A DNA stretch of 64,000 bases from assembly GCA_003222395.1 (NCBI GenBank), contig QHWB01000033.1:1-64000 (forward strand). Reading direction: 5' to 3'. The notes under the pieces were generated by a model. The model made no database searches. It was not told the origin of the DNA and saw only the letters and a program-made list of their open reading frames with translations. This DNA comes from Acidobacteriota bacterium (GTDB lineage: Bacteria > Acidobacteriota > Vicinamibacteria > Vicinamibacterales > CAVVIG01). The stretch's first letter is position 1. Every line of letters begins with the position of its first letter. Both the position numbers and the translations under genes were made by a program. Below are positions 53,402 to 62,424 of this stretch, piece after piece.

Positions 53402-54354
53402 TTGCAGCCTGGACGGCCTTCCTCGTGAATTTCCTCTTCTGGACCGGAACGGCGGCCGGCAGCATGGCGTTCGCCGCGCTGCTCGACGTCACGGGCGCCG
53501 AATGGGCGGCGCCGCTGCGTGCGACCGCCATCCGATTCCACCGCTTCCTGCCGGTCTCCGTGGTCCTCTACGTCGTGCTGCTGATTGGCGCGCGCAGGGT
53601 CTACCCATGGATCGCGCATCCGATCGACGTCGCGTGGCTGCGGTTCTGGCCCTTCGTCATCCGCGATCTCGCCGCGCTCGGGACGGTGGCGGCCGCTGCC
53701 GCATGGTTCAGTTCACGTCCCGTTGCAACGACGAAAGCGACCGTGGTCTTCCTCATCACCTACGCCGTCGCCTTCAGCATCCTCGCCATCGACCTCGTCA
53801 TGTCGCTCGCGGCACCGTGGGGCAGCACGCTCTTTCCGGCGTATCTGTTGCTCGCAAATCTGTATGCGGCGATCGCCGCGGTTGCTCTGGTGAGCGCGTG
53901 GAGCAGCCGCGATCGTGACGAGACGCTGACCGCAGATCGCGCAGCGGATCTTGCGAAGATCCTCCTCGGATTTTCCCTGCTGTGGATGTATCTCGTGTGG
54001 TCGCAGTTTCTCGTGATTTGGTACGGAAACGTCAGCGACGAGGTGAGATATCTGATACCGCTTCTCTACGGCCGGTGGCAGAGGCTGGCGTGGACGATCT
54101 GGGCGGCGCGATTCGCGCTGCCGTTCGTCGTCCTTCTGCCCCGTATCGGCAAACGGCGCGCGCCCGTGCTCGTCGTGGCATCGTTCGTCGCCGCCGGCTT
54201 CTGGGCCGAGTGCTTTCTACTCGTCACTCCGGCGGCGTCCGGGCTGCCCTCCACATGGACAGCGATCGCGGTAACGGCGGCGTTCCTCGTGCTGTTCGCT
54301 GCGGTCACGGCGCCGCGGCCGGCGCGAGCACGCCGTTTGCGTAACGCACCTTGA
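53398..54354 (+). CDS. actF: Alternative complex III subunit F (ActC-like membrane protein)
   Basis: 318 residues, starting with a GTG inside GTGA at the actE stop. About ten helices (AFLVNFLFWTGTAAGSMAFA, VIRDLAALGTVAAAAAW, FLITYAVAFSILAIDLVMSL, LLGFSLLWMYLVWSQFLVIW, ILAIDLVMSLAAPWGST) match ActF, the second integral subunit. The operon then ends; no caa3 oxidase or ActG is visible. Confidence 0.93.
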   Translation: MIAAWTAFLVNFLFWTGTAAGSMAFAALLDVTGAEWAAPLRATAIRFHRFLPVSVVLYVVLLIGARRVYPWIAHPIDVAWLRFWPFVIRDLAALGTVAAAAAWFSSRPVATTKATVVFLITYAVAFSILAIDLVMSLAAPWGSTLFPAYLLLANLYAAIAAVALVSAWSSRDRDETLTADRAADLAKILLGFSLLWMYLVWSQFLVIWYGNVSDEVRYLIPLLYGRWQRLAWTIWAARFALPFVVLLPRIGKRRAPVLVVASFVAAGFWAECFLLVTPAASGLPSTWTAIAVTAAFLVLFAAVTAPRPARARRLRNAP

Positions 54355-54364
54355 CGGAGGACTC

Positions 54365-54583
54365 ATGAACACCACTTTTACGCTCACCCCGCCGCTGTTC
54401 GGATTCGTCGTCGCCACGCGAGCAGCTCTGGCATTCGGTCTCGGCCTGCTGCTGGCGGATCGCATCCCCGAGGATCGACGCCGCACTGTCGGTTTGACGC
54501 TCGTCGCGATAGGCGCCGCGACGACGATTCCTGCGGTCATGTCGGTGCTCGGCAGCCGCCGTCAGGAGCGATTGGATCGCTGA
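54365..54583 (+). CDS. Small two-helix membrane protein
   Basis: 72 residues, ATG preceded by GGAGG at 5 nt. Helices ATRAALAFGLGLLLADRI and TVGLTLVAIGAATTIPAVMS are separated by a charged loop (PEDRRR). It starts 10 bp after actF and so is likely in the same transcript; whether it belongs to complex III is unknown. I do not recognise the family. Confidence 0.7.
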   Translation: MNTTFTLTPPLFGFVVATRAALAFGLGLLLADRIPEDRRRTVGLTLVAIGAATTIPAVMSVLGSRRQERLDR

Positions 54584-54742
54584 CCCGAAAAGAGCGCCCG
54601 ATACAGGATGACGCGCGGGCTGCGACAGATGCTCTCGATTGTGCATCGTCACGAAACAGTCGCTGATTGAAAGATCGGCTCGCCTGTCGCCGTTCACGCG
54701 GTCTGCTCGCGAATACGTCCGCGTCGCGATGCATTTCCGTGG

Positions 54743-54764
54743 CTTGACGTTTGCATTTTACCCA
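54743..54764 (+). promoter_or_regulatory. Candidate heat-shock (sigma-32-like) promoter of hsp20
   Basis: CTTGAC at 54743-54748, 12 nt, then CCCA at 54761-54764. Sigma-32 sites look like CTTGAAA, 11-15 nt, CCCCAT; this is a partial match. It lies about 50 nt before the Hsp20 ATG at 54814. No CIRCE element is visible. Confidence 0.3.
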
Positions 54765-54813
54765 CGCTCGAGCAATTTCGAACATTTGAACAGCAGCACA
54801 GCAGGAGGTGTGT

Positions 54814-55371
54814 ATGGCTGAGAAGACGACGGCGATCACAACACGCGAGGGACAGCGAGTCGGCCGGCGCGAGCTCGGTCGCATCGACCATCCGTTTGCC
54901 GTGCTCGATCGGTTTGCCGACGAAGTGGAGCGCGTGTTCGACGACTTCGGATTCGGTCGGAGCTGGCTCGCGCCGCGCTGGGGTCAGAACTGGTCGAATG
55001 CGCCGCGTCGGACGGGCGGTGCGATGTGGACGCCCGCGATCGAGGTCTATCAACGCAACAACGAGCTTATCGTCCGCGCCGATTTGCCCGGCATGAAGAA
55101 GGACGATGTCAGCATCGAGGTCACCGAGAACGACATCACGATTTCGGGCGAGCGGCGTCAGGAACAGGAGACGGAGCGCGAAGGCGTCTATCGATCGGAG
55201 CGAACGTACGGAAGCTTCTCACGCACGATTCCGCTTCCCGAAGGCGCCATCACCGATCAGGCGAAAGCATCGTTCCGCGACGGCGTGCTCGAGATCATCG
55301 TGCCGGCGCCGCCCCAGACGACTCGCGGCCGTCGGCTGGAAATCAAGGAGACGGCCGAACCGAAGAAGTGA
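54814..55371 (+). CDS. Small heat-shock protein (Hsp20/alpha-crystallin)
   Basis: 185 residues from the ATG at 54814, with AGGAGGTG 5 nt upstream. An upstream GTG at 54808 is inside that Shine-Dalgarno. The N-terminal arm (about 1-65) is variable. The alpha-crystallin domain (about 66-165) has the sequence of beta strands AIEVYQRNNELIVRADLPGM, KKDDVSIEVTENDITISGER and YGSFSRTIPLPEGAITDQAK, ending in the conserved AKASFRDGVLEIIVP. A C-terminal IxI-like LEIKE follows. It binds unfolding proteins as an ATP-independent holdase. A heat-shock-type promoter is possible just upstream. Confidence 0.95.
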   Translation: MAEKTTAITTREGQRVGRRELGRIDHPFAVLDRFADEVERVFDDFGFGRSWLAPRWGQNWSNAPRRTGGAMWTPAIEVYQRNNELIVRADLPGMKKDDVSIEVTENDITISGERRQEQETEREGVYRSERTYGSFSRTIPLPEGAITDQAKASFRDGVLEIIVPAPPQTTRGRRLEIKETAEPKK

Positions 55372-55385
55372 AGTGATGTGAGCGT

Positions 55386-55844
55386 TCAGCCGCGCCGGAC
55401 TTTTTCAGCGGCCGGATCGATCAACGCGACACCCGACGCCGGGTCGAAGCGGCGGTGAAGCGGGCGAGGGGTTTCCGTCACGACGATCTCGAGCGTCGGC
55501 CGCACCGACGCTTCGATCAGATGGCCGCCGTGCGCGGTCGCGTCCGCTTTGCCCAGCACGACATGTGCATGGACCTTGGGCTTGCCGTCCTCGATGGTGA
55601 CGTCGCCCATCAGCGAGAGAACCTCGACCTGTTCGTCAATCGAAATGTGCCGGTACTGTTTGGCTGACCAGTCGAAGTACGCGACGACGGCGCGCGAGAA
55701 GGCACCGATCGCCGTGAAGTGACTCGCCGCGAGGCGTTGATTCACGGCGAACGACGTCAGCGACTTCACGGCTTCATCGTCGGTCGCCAGCACGATCACG
55801 AACGTCCGAAGCCCGCCTCGTTCGTCGAGCAATGCCGTCTTCAT
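55386..55844 (-). CDS. PPC/DUF296 domain protein
   Basis: 152 residues. The ATG at 55844 overlaps the stop of the previous gene (ATGA), so it is translationally coupled. The fold is the PPC (plants and prokaryotes conserved) trimer: FVIVLATDDEAVKSLTSFAV, LAASHFTAIGAFSRAVVAYF, EVLSLMGDVTIEDGKPKVHA, HVVLGKADATAHGGHL. The HAHVVLG...GGHL motif is diagnostic and may bind a metal. In plants the domain accompanies an AT-hook; here it is free, and its ligand is unknown. Coupling to a large dehydrogenase is notable. It is the last gene of a minus-strand operon. Confidence 0.9.
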   Translation of the reverse strand: MKTALLDERGGLRTFVIVLATDDEAVKSLTSFAVNQRLAASHFTAIGAFSRAVVAYFDWSAKQYRHISIDEQVEVLSLMGDVTIEDGKPKVHAHVVLGKADATAHGGHLIEASVRPTLEIVVTETPRPLHRRFDPASGVALIDPAAEKVRRG

Positions 55845-58800
55845 CGTCGCCACCATTGCCATGCGCCGAGCGCGCCTAACGTCACGCCGGCGCCAATCAG
55901 GACTGTTGCCGCGAGTTCGACTGGAAACGTTCGCCGGGCGACAGCTGGCAGCATCTGCTCTTCCGCCGGTCGATCTTTCTGCACGGCAGACTCGCGACCC
56001 GCAGCCTTCAGGGCGTGTGCCAGGTGGACCGCACGGCGGCCGGTACACTGCTCCACCTGCTCCCGACAACTGAATCCATCGGCGACGATCAGCGTGTCGG
56101 GCGAGGCTGCTCGCACGGCGGGCAGCAGCACCAACTCACCGACGTTGATCGACACGTCGTAGTGATTCGCCTCGAAGCCGAAGCTGCCGGCCATGCCGCA
56201 GCACCCCGAGTCGGACACCGTCACGGTCGCGCCCATTTCCTTGAGCAGACACTCCTCGTGACCGACGCCGCCGAGCGCCTTCTGATGACAATGCCCATGG
56301 AGCAGGATCGATTGCGAAAGGCGTGGCGCCGAATAGCCTTGCACCCGCGTCATCAGGAACTCGGCCAGAGAACAGGATTGCTGAGCAAGACGCTTTGCGA
56401 GCGCGTCGTCGGGGAACAGGTTGAGGAGCTCGTCATGAAATACCGCCAGGCAGCTTGGCTCGAGCACGACTACGGACGCGTTGTCTTCGAGGTGCGGCTG
56501 CAGGTCGGCGAGAATCTCGAGCAGCATCCGCCTGGCCCGACGGAGAAAGCCGTAATCGTAGAGCGGACGTCCGCAGCAGAGCGATCGAGCCGGCAGCACG
56601 ACCTCGCAACCCGCTCTTTCGAGGATCTCAGTCGCCGCGATCGCTGTGTCCGGATGGAAATAGTTGTTGAACGTGTCCGGCCACAGCAGCACCTTCTGCG
56701 CCGGCAAACGAGCGGCGTCGGGATGTACGGTCCGCGAACGGAACCATTGAACGAAGGTGCGATCCGCGAAGCTGGGGATCGACCGCTGCTGCGCGATGCC
56801 GGCGACCGCCTTGGCCAGATTGGACGTCAGCGGCGCGCGGGCGATCGCGTTCACGATCCGCGGAGCATACGACGCCAATCGCGCCCAGCGATGGATGAAC
56901 CCCATCGCATAGGCCGACCTTGGTCGAATCCGCTTCTCGTAGTAGTGCGAGAGGAACTCGGCCTTGTAGGTGGCCATGTCGACCTTGACGGGGCAATCGC
57001 CCTTGCATCCTTTGCACGCGAGACAGAGATCCAACGCCTCCCTCACGTGGTCGTCGCGCCAGCCGCGCGTCAGCGGCTCGCCTTCGAGCATCTCGAAGAG
57101 CAGCCGCGCGCGTCCGCGGGTCGAGTGCTCCTCGTCGTGCGTGACGCGATAGCTCGGGCACATCGTGCCATCGTGGTCGCGGCGGCACTCGCCGATGCCG
57201 ACGCAACGGGCCGTCGCAAACGCAAAGCTGCGGCGATCGTCGGGGAACGTGAAGTGCGTCGCCAGCCGCGGCGGCCGGTAGCTCGCGCCGAGCCGCAGGT
57301 TCTGATCGATGCGGTACGGGTTGACGACCTTGCCCGGATTCATCCTGCCGCGAGGATCCCAGATCGTCTTGAACTCGCGAAACGCCTCCACCAGCTCAGG
57401 GCCGAACATCTTCGACAGGAACTGCGCCTTCGATTGACCGTCCCCGTGCTCACCGGACAGCGAGCCGCCCAGCGACACGACCAGATCGGTCGCGTCGTCC
57501 ATGAACGCTTTGTACCGATCGATGCCGCTCTGACTCTCCAGATCGAAATCGATTCGCGTGTGGACGCACCCTTGACCGAAGTGCCCGTACAAGGAACACG
57601 CGTACTGGTACCGGTCGAACAGCCGCCGGAGCTCGCGGAGATATCGGCCAAGACTCGCGGGCGGCACCGCCGAATCCTCCCAGCCTTCCCAGGTCGGTGC
57701 CTGTCCGGGAACACGCGCGGTTGCGCCAAGGCCGGACTCGCGAATCTTCCAAATCAATTTTTCCGTCCTGCGATCGTCGTACAGCTTCATCGTCGGCGCG
57801 GCGGGAGACGCCTTCAGAGCGGCGATCGCCGCTCGTGCTTTGTCGTCGCTCTCGGCCTTCGAGTCGCCGCCGAATTCCACGACCAGCCAGCCGCCGCCTT
57901 CCGGCAGCAGCCGCAAATCCTGCGGGTGCATGTTCAGCTTCTTCATCCCGTCGATGAGGCGATCGTCGAGGCCCTCGAGGCCCGTCGGGCCGCAGGCCAT
58001 CAATTCGACGACGTGGTCGGCCGCGCGGTAGACGTCCGGATAGCCGAGGACGAGCAGCGATTTATATGGCGGGCTGTGGACCAGTCGAGTGGTCGCCTCG
58101 ATCACGGTGACGCACGTGCCCTCCGTGCCGACGAGCGCACGCGCGACGTGAAACCCGTTCTCGGGCAGCAGCTGATCCAGGTTGTAGCCGGAAATGCGAC
58201 GCGGGATCTTCGGATAGCGACTTCGAATCAGATCCGCGTACTTGTCGCGCAGGCTCTTCAGTGCCGCGTAGATTTGGCCTCGTCGTCCTCCGGCGTGAAC
58301 GATCGCTTCGAGCTCGCTGTCGCTCGTCGCGCCCACACGCAGACGCGAGCCGTCATAGGTGAGAATCTCGAGCTCTTCGACGTTGTCGACGGTATTGCCG
58401 CCCATGACCGAGTGGACGCCGCAGGCGTTGTTGCCGATCATTCCGCCGAACGTGCAGTGATTGTGCGTCGACGGATCCGGTGCGAACGTCAGGTGATGCC
58501 GCTCGGCGGCGTCGCGAAGGGTATCGAGCACGAGCCCAGGCTCGACCCGCGCGCGGCGTCGTTCCGGATCGAGCACGACCAAGCGCCGCATGTACTTCGT
58601 GAAGTCGAAGACGACGGCCACATTGCAGCATTGACCGGCCAGGCTCGTGCCGCCACCGCGTGGAAGCACCGGCGCATCGTGCTGGCGACACACGTCCATC
58701 GCCGCCACGACATCGGCCGCATCGCGAGGCAGAACGACGCCAATCGGAACCTGACGGTAATTCGAGGCGTCGGTGGCGTACGCGGCTCGACTCCCGCGAT

Positions 58801-58855
58801 CGAACCGAACGTCGCCGCGCATCACACGCCGAAGGTCTTTCGCGATATCTCCCAT
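55841..58855 (-). CDS. YdiJ-like FAD/Fe-S 2-hydroxyacid dehydrogenase
   Basis: 1004 residues. FAD domain of the VAO/PCMH type in residues 1-490: VPIGVVLPRDAADVVAAMDV, VLPRGGGTSLAGQCCNVAVV, GMIGNNACGVHSVMGGNTVD, GTEGTCVTVIEATTRLV; C-terminal FAD-linked oxidase domain with LYGHFGQGCVHTRIDFD and SLGGSLSGEHGDGQSKA. Then a ferredoxin part, CVGIGECRRDHDGTMCPSYR and LCLACKGCKGDCPVKVDM, and two CCG domains (LCCGRPLYDYGF, SGCCGMAGSFGF). This is the fused arrangement of YdiJ and D-lactate or D-2-hydroxyglutarate dehydrogenases that feed electrons to quinone. A C-terminal membrane helix (FPVELAATVLIGAGVTLGAL) is extra. Confidence 0.93.
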   Translation of the reverse strand: MGDIAKDLRRVMRGDVRFDRGSRAAYATDASNYRQVPIGVVLPRDAADVVAAMDVCRQHDAPVLPRGGGTSLAGQCCNVAVVFDFTKYMRRLVVLDPERRRARVEPGLVLDTLRDAAERHHLTFAPDPSTHNHCTFGGMIGNNACGVHSVMGGNTVDNVEELEILTYDGSRLRVGATSDSELEAIVHAGGRRGQIYAALKSLRDKYADLIRSRYPKIPRRISGYNLDQLLPENGFHVARALVGTEGTCVTVIEATTRLVHSPPYKSLLVLGYPDVYRAADHVVELMACGPTGLEGLDDRLIDGMKKLNMHPQDLRLLPEGGGWLVVEFGGDSKAESDDKARAAIAALKASPAAPTMKLYDDRRTEKLIWKIRESGLGATARVPGQAPTWEGWEDSAVPPASLGRYLRELRRLFDRYQYACSLYGHFGQGCVHTRIDFDLESQSGIDRYKAFMDDATDLVVSLGGSLSGEHGDGQSKAQFLSKMFGPELVEAFREFKTIWDPRGRMNPGKVVNPYRIDQNLRLGASYRPPRLATHFTFPDDRRSFAFATARCVGIGECRRDHDGTMCPSYRVTHDEEHSTRGRARLLFEMLEGEPLTRGWRDDHVREALDLCLACKGCKGDCPVKVDMATYKAEFLSHYYEKRIRPRSAYAMGFIHRWARLASYAPRIVNAIARAPLTSNLAKAVAGIAQQRSIPSFADRTFVQWFRSRTVHPDAARLPAQKVLLWPDTFNNYFHPDTAIAATEILERAGCEVVLPARSLCCGRPLYDYGFLRRARRMLLEILADLQPHLEDNASVVVLEPSCLAVFHDELLNLFPDDALAKRLAQQSCSLAEFLMTRVQGYSAPRLSQSILLHGHCHQKALGGVGHEECLLKEMGATVTVSDSGCCGMAGSFGFEANHYDVSINVGELVLLPAVRAASPDTLIVADGFSCREQVEQCTGRRAVHLAHALKAAGRESAVQKDRPAEEQMLPAVARRTFPVELAATVLIGAGVTLGALGAWQWWRR

Positions 58856-58880
58856 CAGGCCGCGAAACCCATCACGGACG

Positions 58881-60020
58881 CTAACGATGACTCTGCTGAA
58901 AGGTCCGACTCGCGGAGCCGTGAACGGCGAAGCGGTCGAGCGCTGCGTCGTCGAACTGAATGCCGTGACCCGGCTCTTCGAACGGAAGCGCGAACTCGCC
59001 CTGTCGGCGGATGGGGCGTCTCAGAACGATCTCCATTTGCGGGATGTACTCGACGAACACGCTGTTTGCCACAGCGCACGCCACCGTCACGCTCAGCTCC
59101 GGCGAGACATGAGGCGCGACCGGTAGATTCGCAGCCGCGGCGAGGTGACAGGCGGCGATGGCGTTCGTGATTCCGCCGATGCGGGCGACGTCGGGCTGAA
59201 GCACGTCGAGCGCACCGCGCCTGATGCACTCGTGAAACGCCGCAACGCTGTAGAGACTCTCGCCCCCGGCGCGCGCGAGCGCCGTATGTTGCCCAAGTCG
59301 GGCGAATCCATCGAGATCGGTCGCTTCCAATGGCTCTTCGATCCAGTACAAGTCGTATGCCTCGAGCCGTCGGATGCGCGTGATGGCCGTATCGATCGAC
59401 CACGACTGGTTCGCATCGACCATGAGCGTCGTGTGCGGACCGACGGCCTCGCGAACCTTGGCGACGCGCTCGCAGTCCTCATCGATGTCAGGTTTGCCGA
59501 CCTTCAGCTTCAACGCTTGAAACCCGTCGCGCCGGACGGCTTCGTCGGACAACGCCACGAGCTCTTCGAGCGGACGGTTCAACCAGCCGACGTGGGTGTT
59601 GTACAGACGGACACGGTCGGTTGCGCCGCCAAGCAGTAGGTACAGCGGAGTGCCGGCCCGCACGCCGGCCAAATCCCACAGCGCGACGTCAATCGCGGCG
59701 AGCGCGGTGGAGCTGATGCAGCCCGGCGTCAGCGCGTGAATCCGCTTGGTGAGCTGGCGCATCAGCCCGACTGTTCGACGGGCGTCTTGTTCGAGAACGG
59801 CCGGAAGTAATTCGTCGCGCAGCAGTGAATGGATTGCGGTGCCGCCGTTGCCGATCGTGTAGCCGAATCCGATACCGCGCCGGCCGGCCGCGTCGGTCAG
59901 TTCGACAATCGGAAGCTCCAGCGCGGCGAACTGCTGGATCGCATCGCCGCGCGGCGGGTCGACGGGTATCCGGATCAGACGGGCTTCGGCGCCGACGATG
60001 AGGGCGCCGTGATCTGCCAT
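58881..60020 (-). CDS. Enolase-superfamily enzyme (mandelate racemase/muconate lactonising group)
   Basis: 379 residues from the ATG at 60020; a GTG at 60032 is an alternative and neither has a clear Shine-Dalgarno. The capping domain (LIRIPVDPPRGDAIQQF) precedes the barrel. Catalytic KxK is in GFQALKLKVGKP; metal ligands are in LMVDANQSW, YWIEEPLEA and RAGGESLYS; the general-acid/base His is in PVAPHVSPELS. It abstracts a proton next to a carboxylate to racemise or dehydrate an acid, such as an aldonate. The substrate cannot be fixed. Placement upstream of a 2-hydroxyacid dehydrogenase and downstream of the large PHP-like genes on one strand suggests catabolism of a sugar acid. Confidence 0.9.
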   Translation of the reverse strand: MADHGALIVGAEARLIRIPVDPPRGDAIQQFAALELPIVELTDAAGRRGIGFGYTIGNGGTAIHSLLRDELLPAVLEQDARRTVGLMRQLTKRIHALTPGCISSTALAAIDVALWDLAGVRAGTPLYLLLGGATDRVRLYNTHVGWLNRPLEELVALSDEAVRRDGFQALKLKVGKPDIDEDCERVAKVREAVGPHTTLMVDANQSWSIDTAITRIRRLEAYDLYWIEEPLEATDLDGFARLGQHTALARAGGESLYSVAAFHECIRRGALDVLQPDVARIGGITNAIAACHLAAAANLPVAPHVSPELSVTVACAVANSVFVEYIPQMEIVLRRPIRRQGEFALPFEEPGHGIQFDDAALDRFAVHGSASRTFQQSHR

Positions 60021-60074
60021 AACGTACGGCACGTCGATGCAATCGGCGCGCCGCGCGGTGTCGTTTACGTCCCG

Positions 60075-62384
60075 TTACTTCTCGCGCCGCGCGTTCTGGT
60101 CCGTCGTCATCCGCGTCGCATTCAGCCACACGGGCTGCACGAATGCGCCGTTGCCCGCAGTGTCCCACACCGCGAACCTCACCCACGCTTTGCCCGTGGC
60201 GTCGAACGGAATCGAGAAGTGCTGCGTGCCGAATGCGCCGAGATCGGTGATCGAGATCACCTGCCGGTCGATCTTCCTGCCGTCGCCCCAGACGACTTCG
60301 ACGAACGACGGCGGGAACGTCCACTCGACGTCGGCGCCGATCGTTCGTTGGGCGCCGGTGCCGACGATCCTGTACTTGGTGATCAGAATCTCACCGGTCG
60401 AGACGAAGAAATCGCCGTCACGGAGCGCCTTCAGCACCGGACTCATGTCCTCGTCGGCGCCCGGCGTCTTGTCGATCTTCAGATAGTTCACGGGGAAGTT
60501 CGCGTACGTATCATCTTCCGGACCTTTTCTATATGTGTCGATGTCGGCGATGATGTACTTCGGCTTCAGGCCCGAGCTCGCGTAGAGGTTGTTCATGGTG
60601 TCGGTGACGTCGAAGCACCGCCACTCGCACAGTCTGGCCTCGGACAGATCCATTCCCATACCGGGCTTGAACGCGACGCCGAGATAGCGATCGTTCTTCA
60701 CATACGGCTTGTCGAAGATCAGATCGGGATAGCCGGTCGTTCCCTTCGTGCGCGGATGTGCGTGATACCAGTACGCGCCTTCCGCATCCATCATCTGCTG
60801 CACTTCTGCCGCGTTGCCCGTGTGGTAGACCTTTCCGTACACAGGATCGTTCTCTGTGAACGGCTGTCCCGGCTGGCGCACCTTCGACCAGTACACATTC
60901 CGCTTCGGGAAGATGATGTTGTAGTGGCCGCCGAAGTACGCGCTCGGCTCCTCCCACGGCGTCACCAGGAAATCCGTGTCCGACGCGCGCCGCGTCGCTT
61001 CGAAGTAATCCGTCTGATCCTTGAATCGCAGCGGCCCCGGATCGTTCGGGTGCATGTCTCCGTGGAAATCGCTCAGGCCGATGATGTTGAGGCCGAGCGC
61101 TTTCATCGCCGCCAGATCCTGCATCGGCGTGTCGAACGATCCCGATGCGCGGACGCGGTCCGTGAACCGCAGGTGGAAGTGGTTCACGAACGTCTTGTAT
61201 CCCGGCAGCGGCTTGAACTCGTCGCCGTGCGTGAACCGAAGGACTGCCTGCCGCGTTCCTTCCGCGGTCTCAGGACTCGCGTAGAAATACACACCCATGC
61301 GCTGCACTGTGCCCGGAGGCGCGTTGAACAGGGCGAAGTTGTCGACGTATTGCGGATTCTCCTCCGCGTCGGCCTGGCGGATGCCGAAGCCGAATGTCGT
61401 CGCCGAATCCTTGCGGTACCACACGTAACCGAGATTGGTGTCGACCTCGCGCGTGAAGAAGAAGGTGTGCGGCGGCGTGAAGGTGGCGAGCGATGCGCCC
61501 TTGCCCTCGGCCACGAGCAGGCGGTTCTGCGCCCTGACCGGCGCGAAGGTCTTGTGAACGACGCCGCCGAACGCGTACTGCTGCGGCTGTCCGCCGGTGT
61601 CGCGCCACACGACGCGCGGCGTCAGGTCCGTCGAGAACCCCTTCAGGCCCGCCTCATACTTATAGGCAATCCACTCTTCCTTCGTCGTCGCGAGCGCGTC
61701 CATGCGAAGGAGATTCGCGCCGCGATACGCGGTGAATCGCAGATCGCCGGAGAAGATGCCCATCGACAAGCCGGGAAACGTCACCTCGAGCGCCGCGCCG
61801 TCGCTCTTCACGCGGCACGACGTGGTATGAAACGAGGCGCTCGCGCGCCTGATATCGGACTCGCTGCGCGGCGGCCCGATGATCTCGCGCCCCGGCTTCA
61901 TCACGAGCGGCGCGTCCCAGAACGCGTACCAGCGATTCTTCGCAATCACGTCAGGCGTCAGTTCGACGCCCGCGTCCTTGAGCGGTTCGGCCTGCTGCGT
62001 CGACATGCGGCGGATGCCGCTGACGACGTGATATTCGGGCGTCAGGTTCTGACCGAGCGTCACCCATGCCGCGCCAGCCTTGCGCACCGACAGATCGCGA
62101 ACGATCGGCTGCCCGCCGTCGATCGCGTACCGCACGCGCATCTCCGATCCGTTCTGGCCGGGCCACGTGACGGTCAGCACGTTTGGATCGATCGACGCGG
62201 TGACGCCCGAGCCGCCCGCCATGAGGCCCGAGCCCGATCGATACTGCGTCATATCGCACGACAACGCGTCGGTGAACGCGGCGGCTGCGCCCTTGACGGA
62301 CACAGGCGAAGCGATCCAGACGGCTGCGGCCAGTCCGATCACGACGGCCAGAAAGAGAAGCCACTTCAGTTTGCTCGGTGTCAT
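60075..62384 (-). CDS. Large membrane-anchored protein with PHP-like histidine motifs (copy 1)
   Basis: 769 residues. A hydrophobic N-terminal helix (LKWLLFLAVVIGLAAAVWIA) acts as an anchor or signal. A beta-rich N-terminal half (to about 330) with DTNLGYVWYRKDS precedes the histidine-rich part: HGDEFKPLPGYKTFVNHFH, LGLNIIGLSDFHGDMHPNDP (about 438) and GAYWYHAHPRTKGTTGYPD (about 540). These resemble PHP-type or CehA/McbA metallohydrolase sites, and acidic residues are available nearby. No exact family comes to mind; it might be a carbohydrate or phosphoester hydrolase. Tandem paralogue of the next gene; the 40-bp gap suggests one transcript. Confidence 0.75.
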   Translation of the reverse strand: MTPSKLKWLLFLAVVIGLAAAVWIASPVSVKGAAAAFTDALSCDMTQYRSGSGLMAGGSGVTASIDPNVLTVTWPGQNGSEMRVRYAIDGGQPIVRDLSVRKAGAAWVTLGQNLTPEYHVVSGIRRMSTQQAEPLKDAGVELTPDVIAKNRWYAFWDAPLVMKPGREIIGPPRSESDIRRASASFHTTSCRVKSDGAALEVTFPGLSMGIFSGDLRFTAYRGANLLRMDALATTKEEWIAYKYEAGLKGFSTDLTPRVVWRDTGGQPQQYAFGGVVHKTFAPVRAQNRLLVAEGKGASLATFTPPHTFFFTREVDTNLGYVWYRKDSATTFGFGIRQADAEENPQYVDNFALFNAPPGTVQRMGVYFYASPETAEGTRQAVLRFTHGDEFKPLPGYKTFVNHFHLRFTDRVRASGSFDTPMQDLAAMKALGLNIIGLSDFHGDMHPNDPGPLRFKDQTDYFEATRRASDTDFLVTPWEEPSAYFGGHYNIIFPKRNVYWSKVRQPGQPFTENDPVYGKVYHTGNAAEVQQMMDAEGAYWYHAHPRTKGTTGYPDLIFDKPYVKNDRYLGVAFKPGMGMDLSEARLCEWRCFDVTDTMNNLYASSGLKPKYIIADIDTYRKGPEDDTYANFPVNYLKIDKTPGADEDMSPVLKALRDGDFFVSTGEILITKYRIVGTGAQRTIGADVEWTFPPSFVEVVWGDGRKIDRQVISITDLGAFGTQHFSIPFDATGKAWVRFAVWDTAGNGAFVQPVWLNATRMTTDQNARREK

Positions 62385-62424
62385 CGCTCGCCTTCTGTTC
62401 TCTTGAGTGCAACCACTGTTTCGC

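Noticed and set aside
56015-59170. Long + strand frame opposite the YdiJ-like dehydrogenase
   Set aside because: High-GC shadow; the minus-strand gene has all family motifs and overlapping neighbours.
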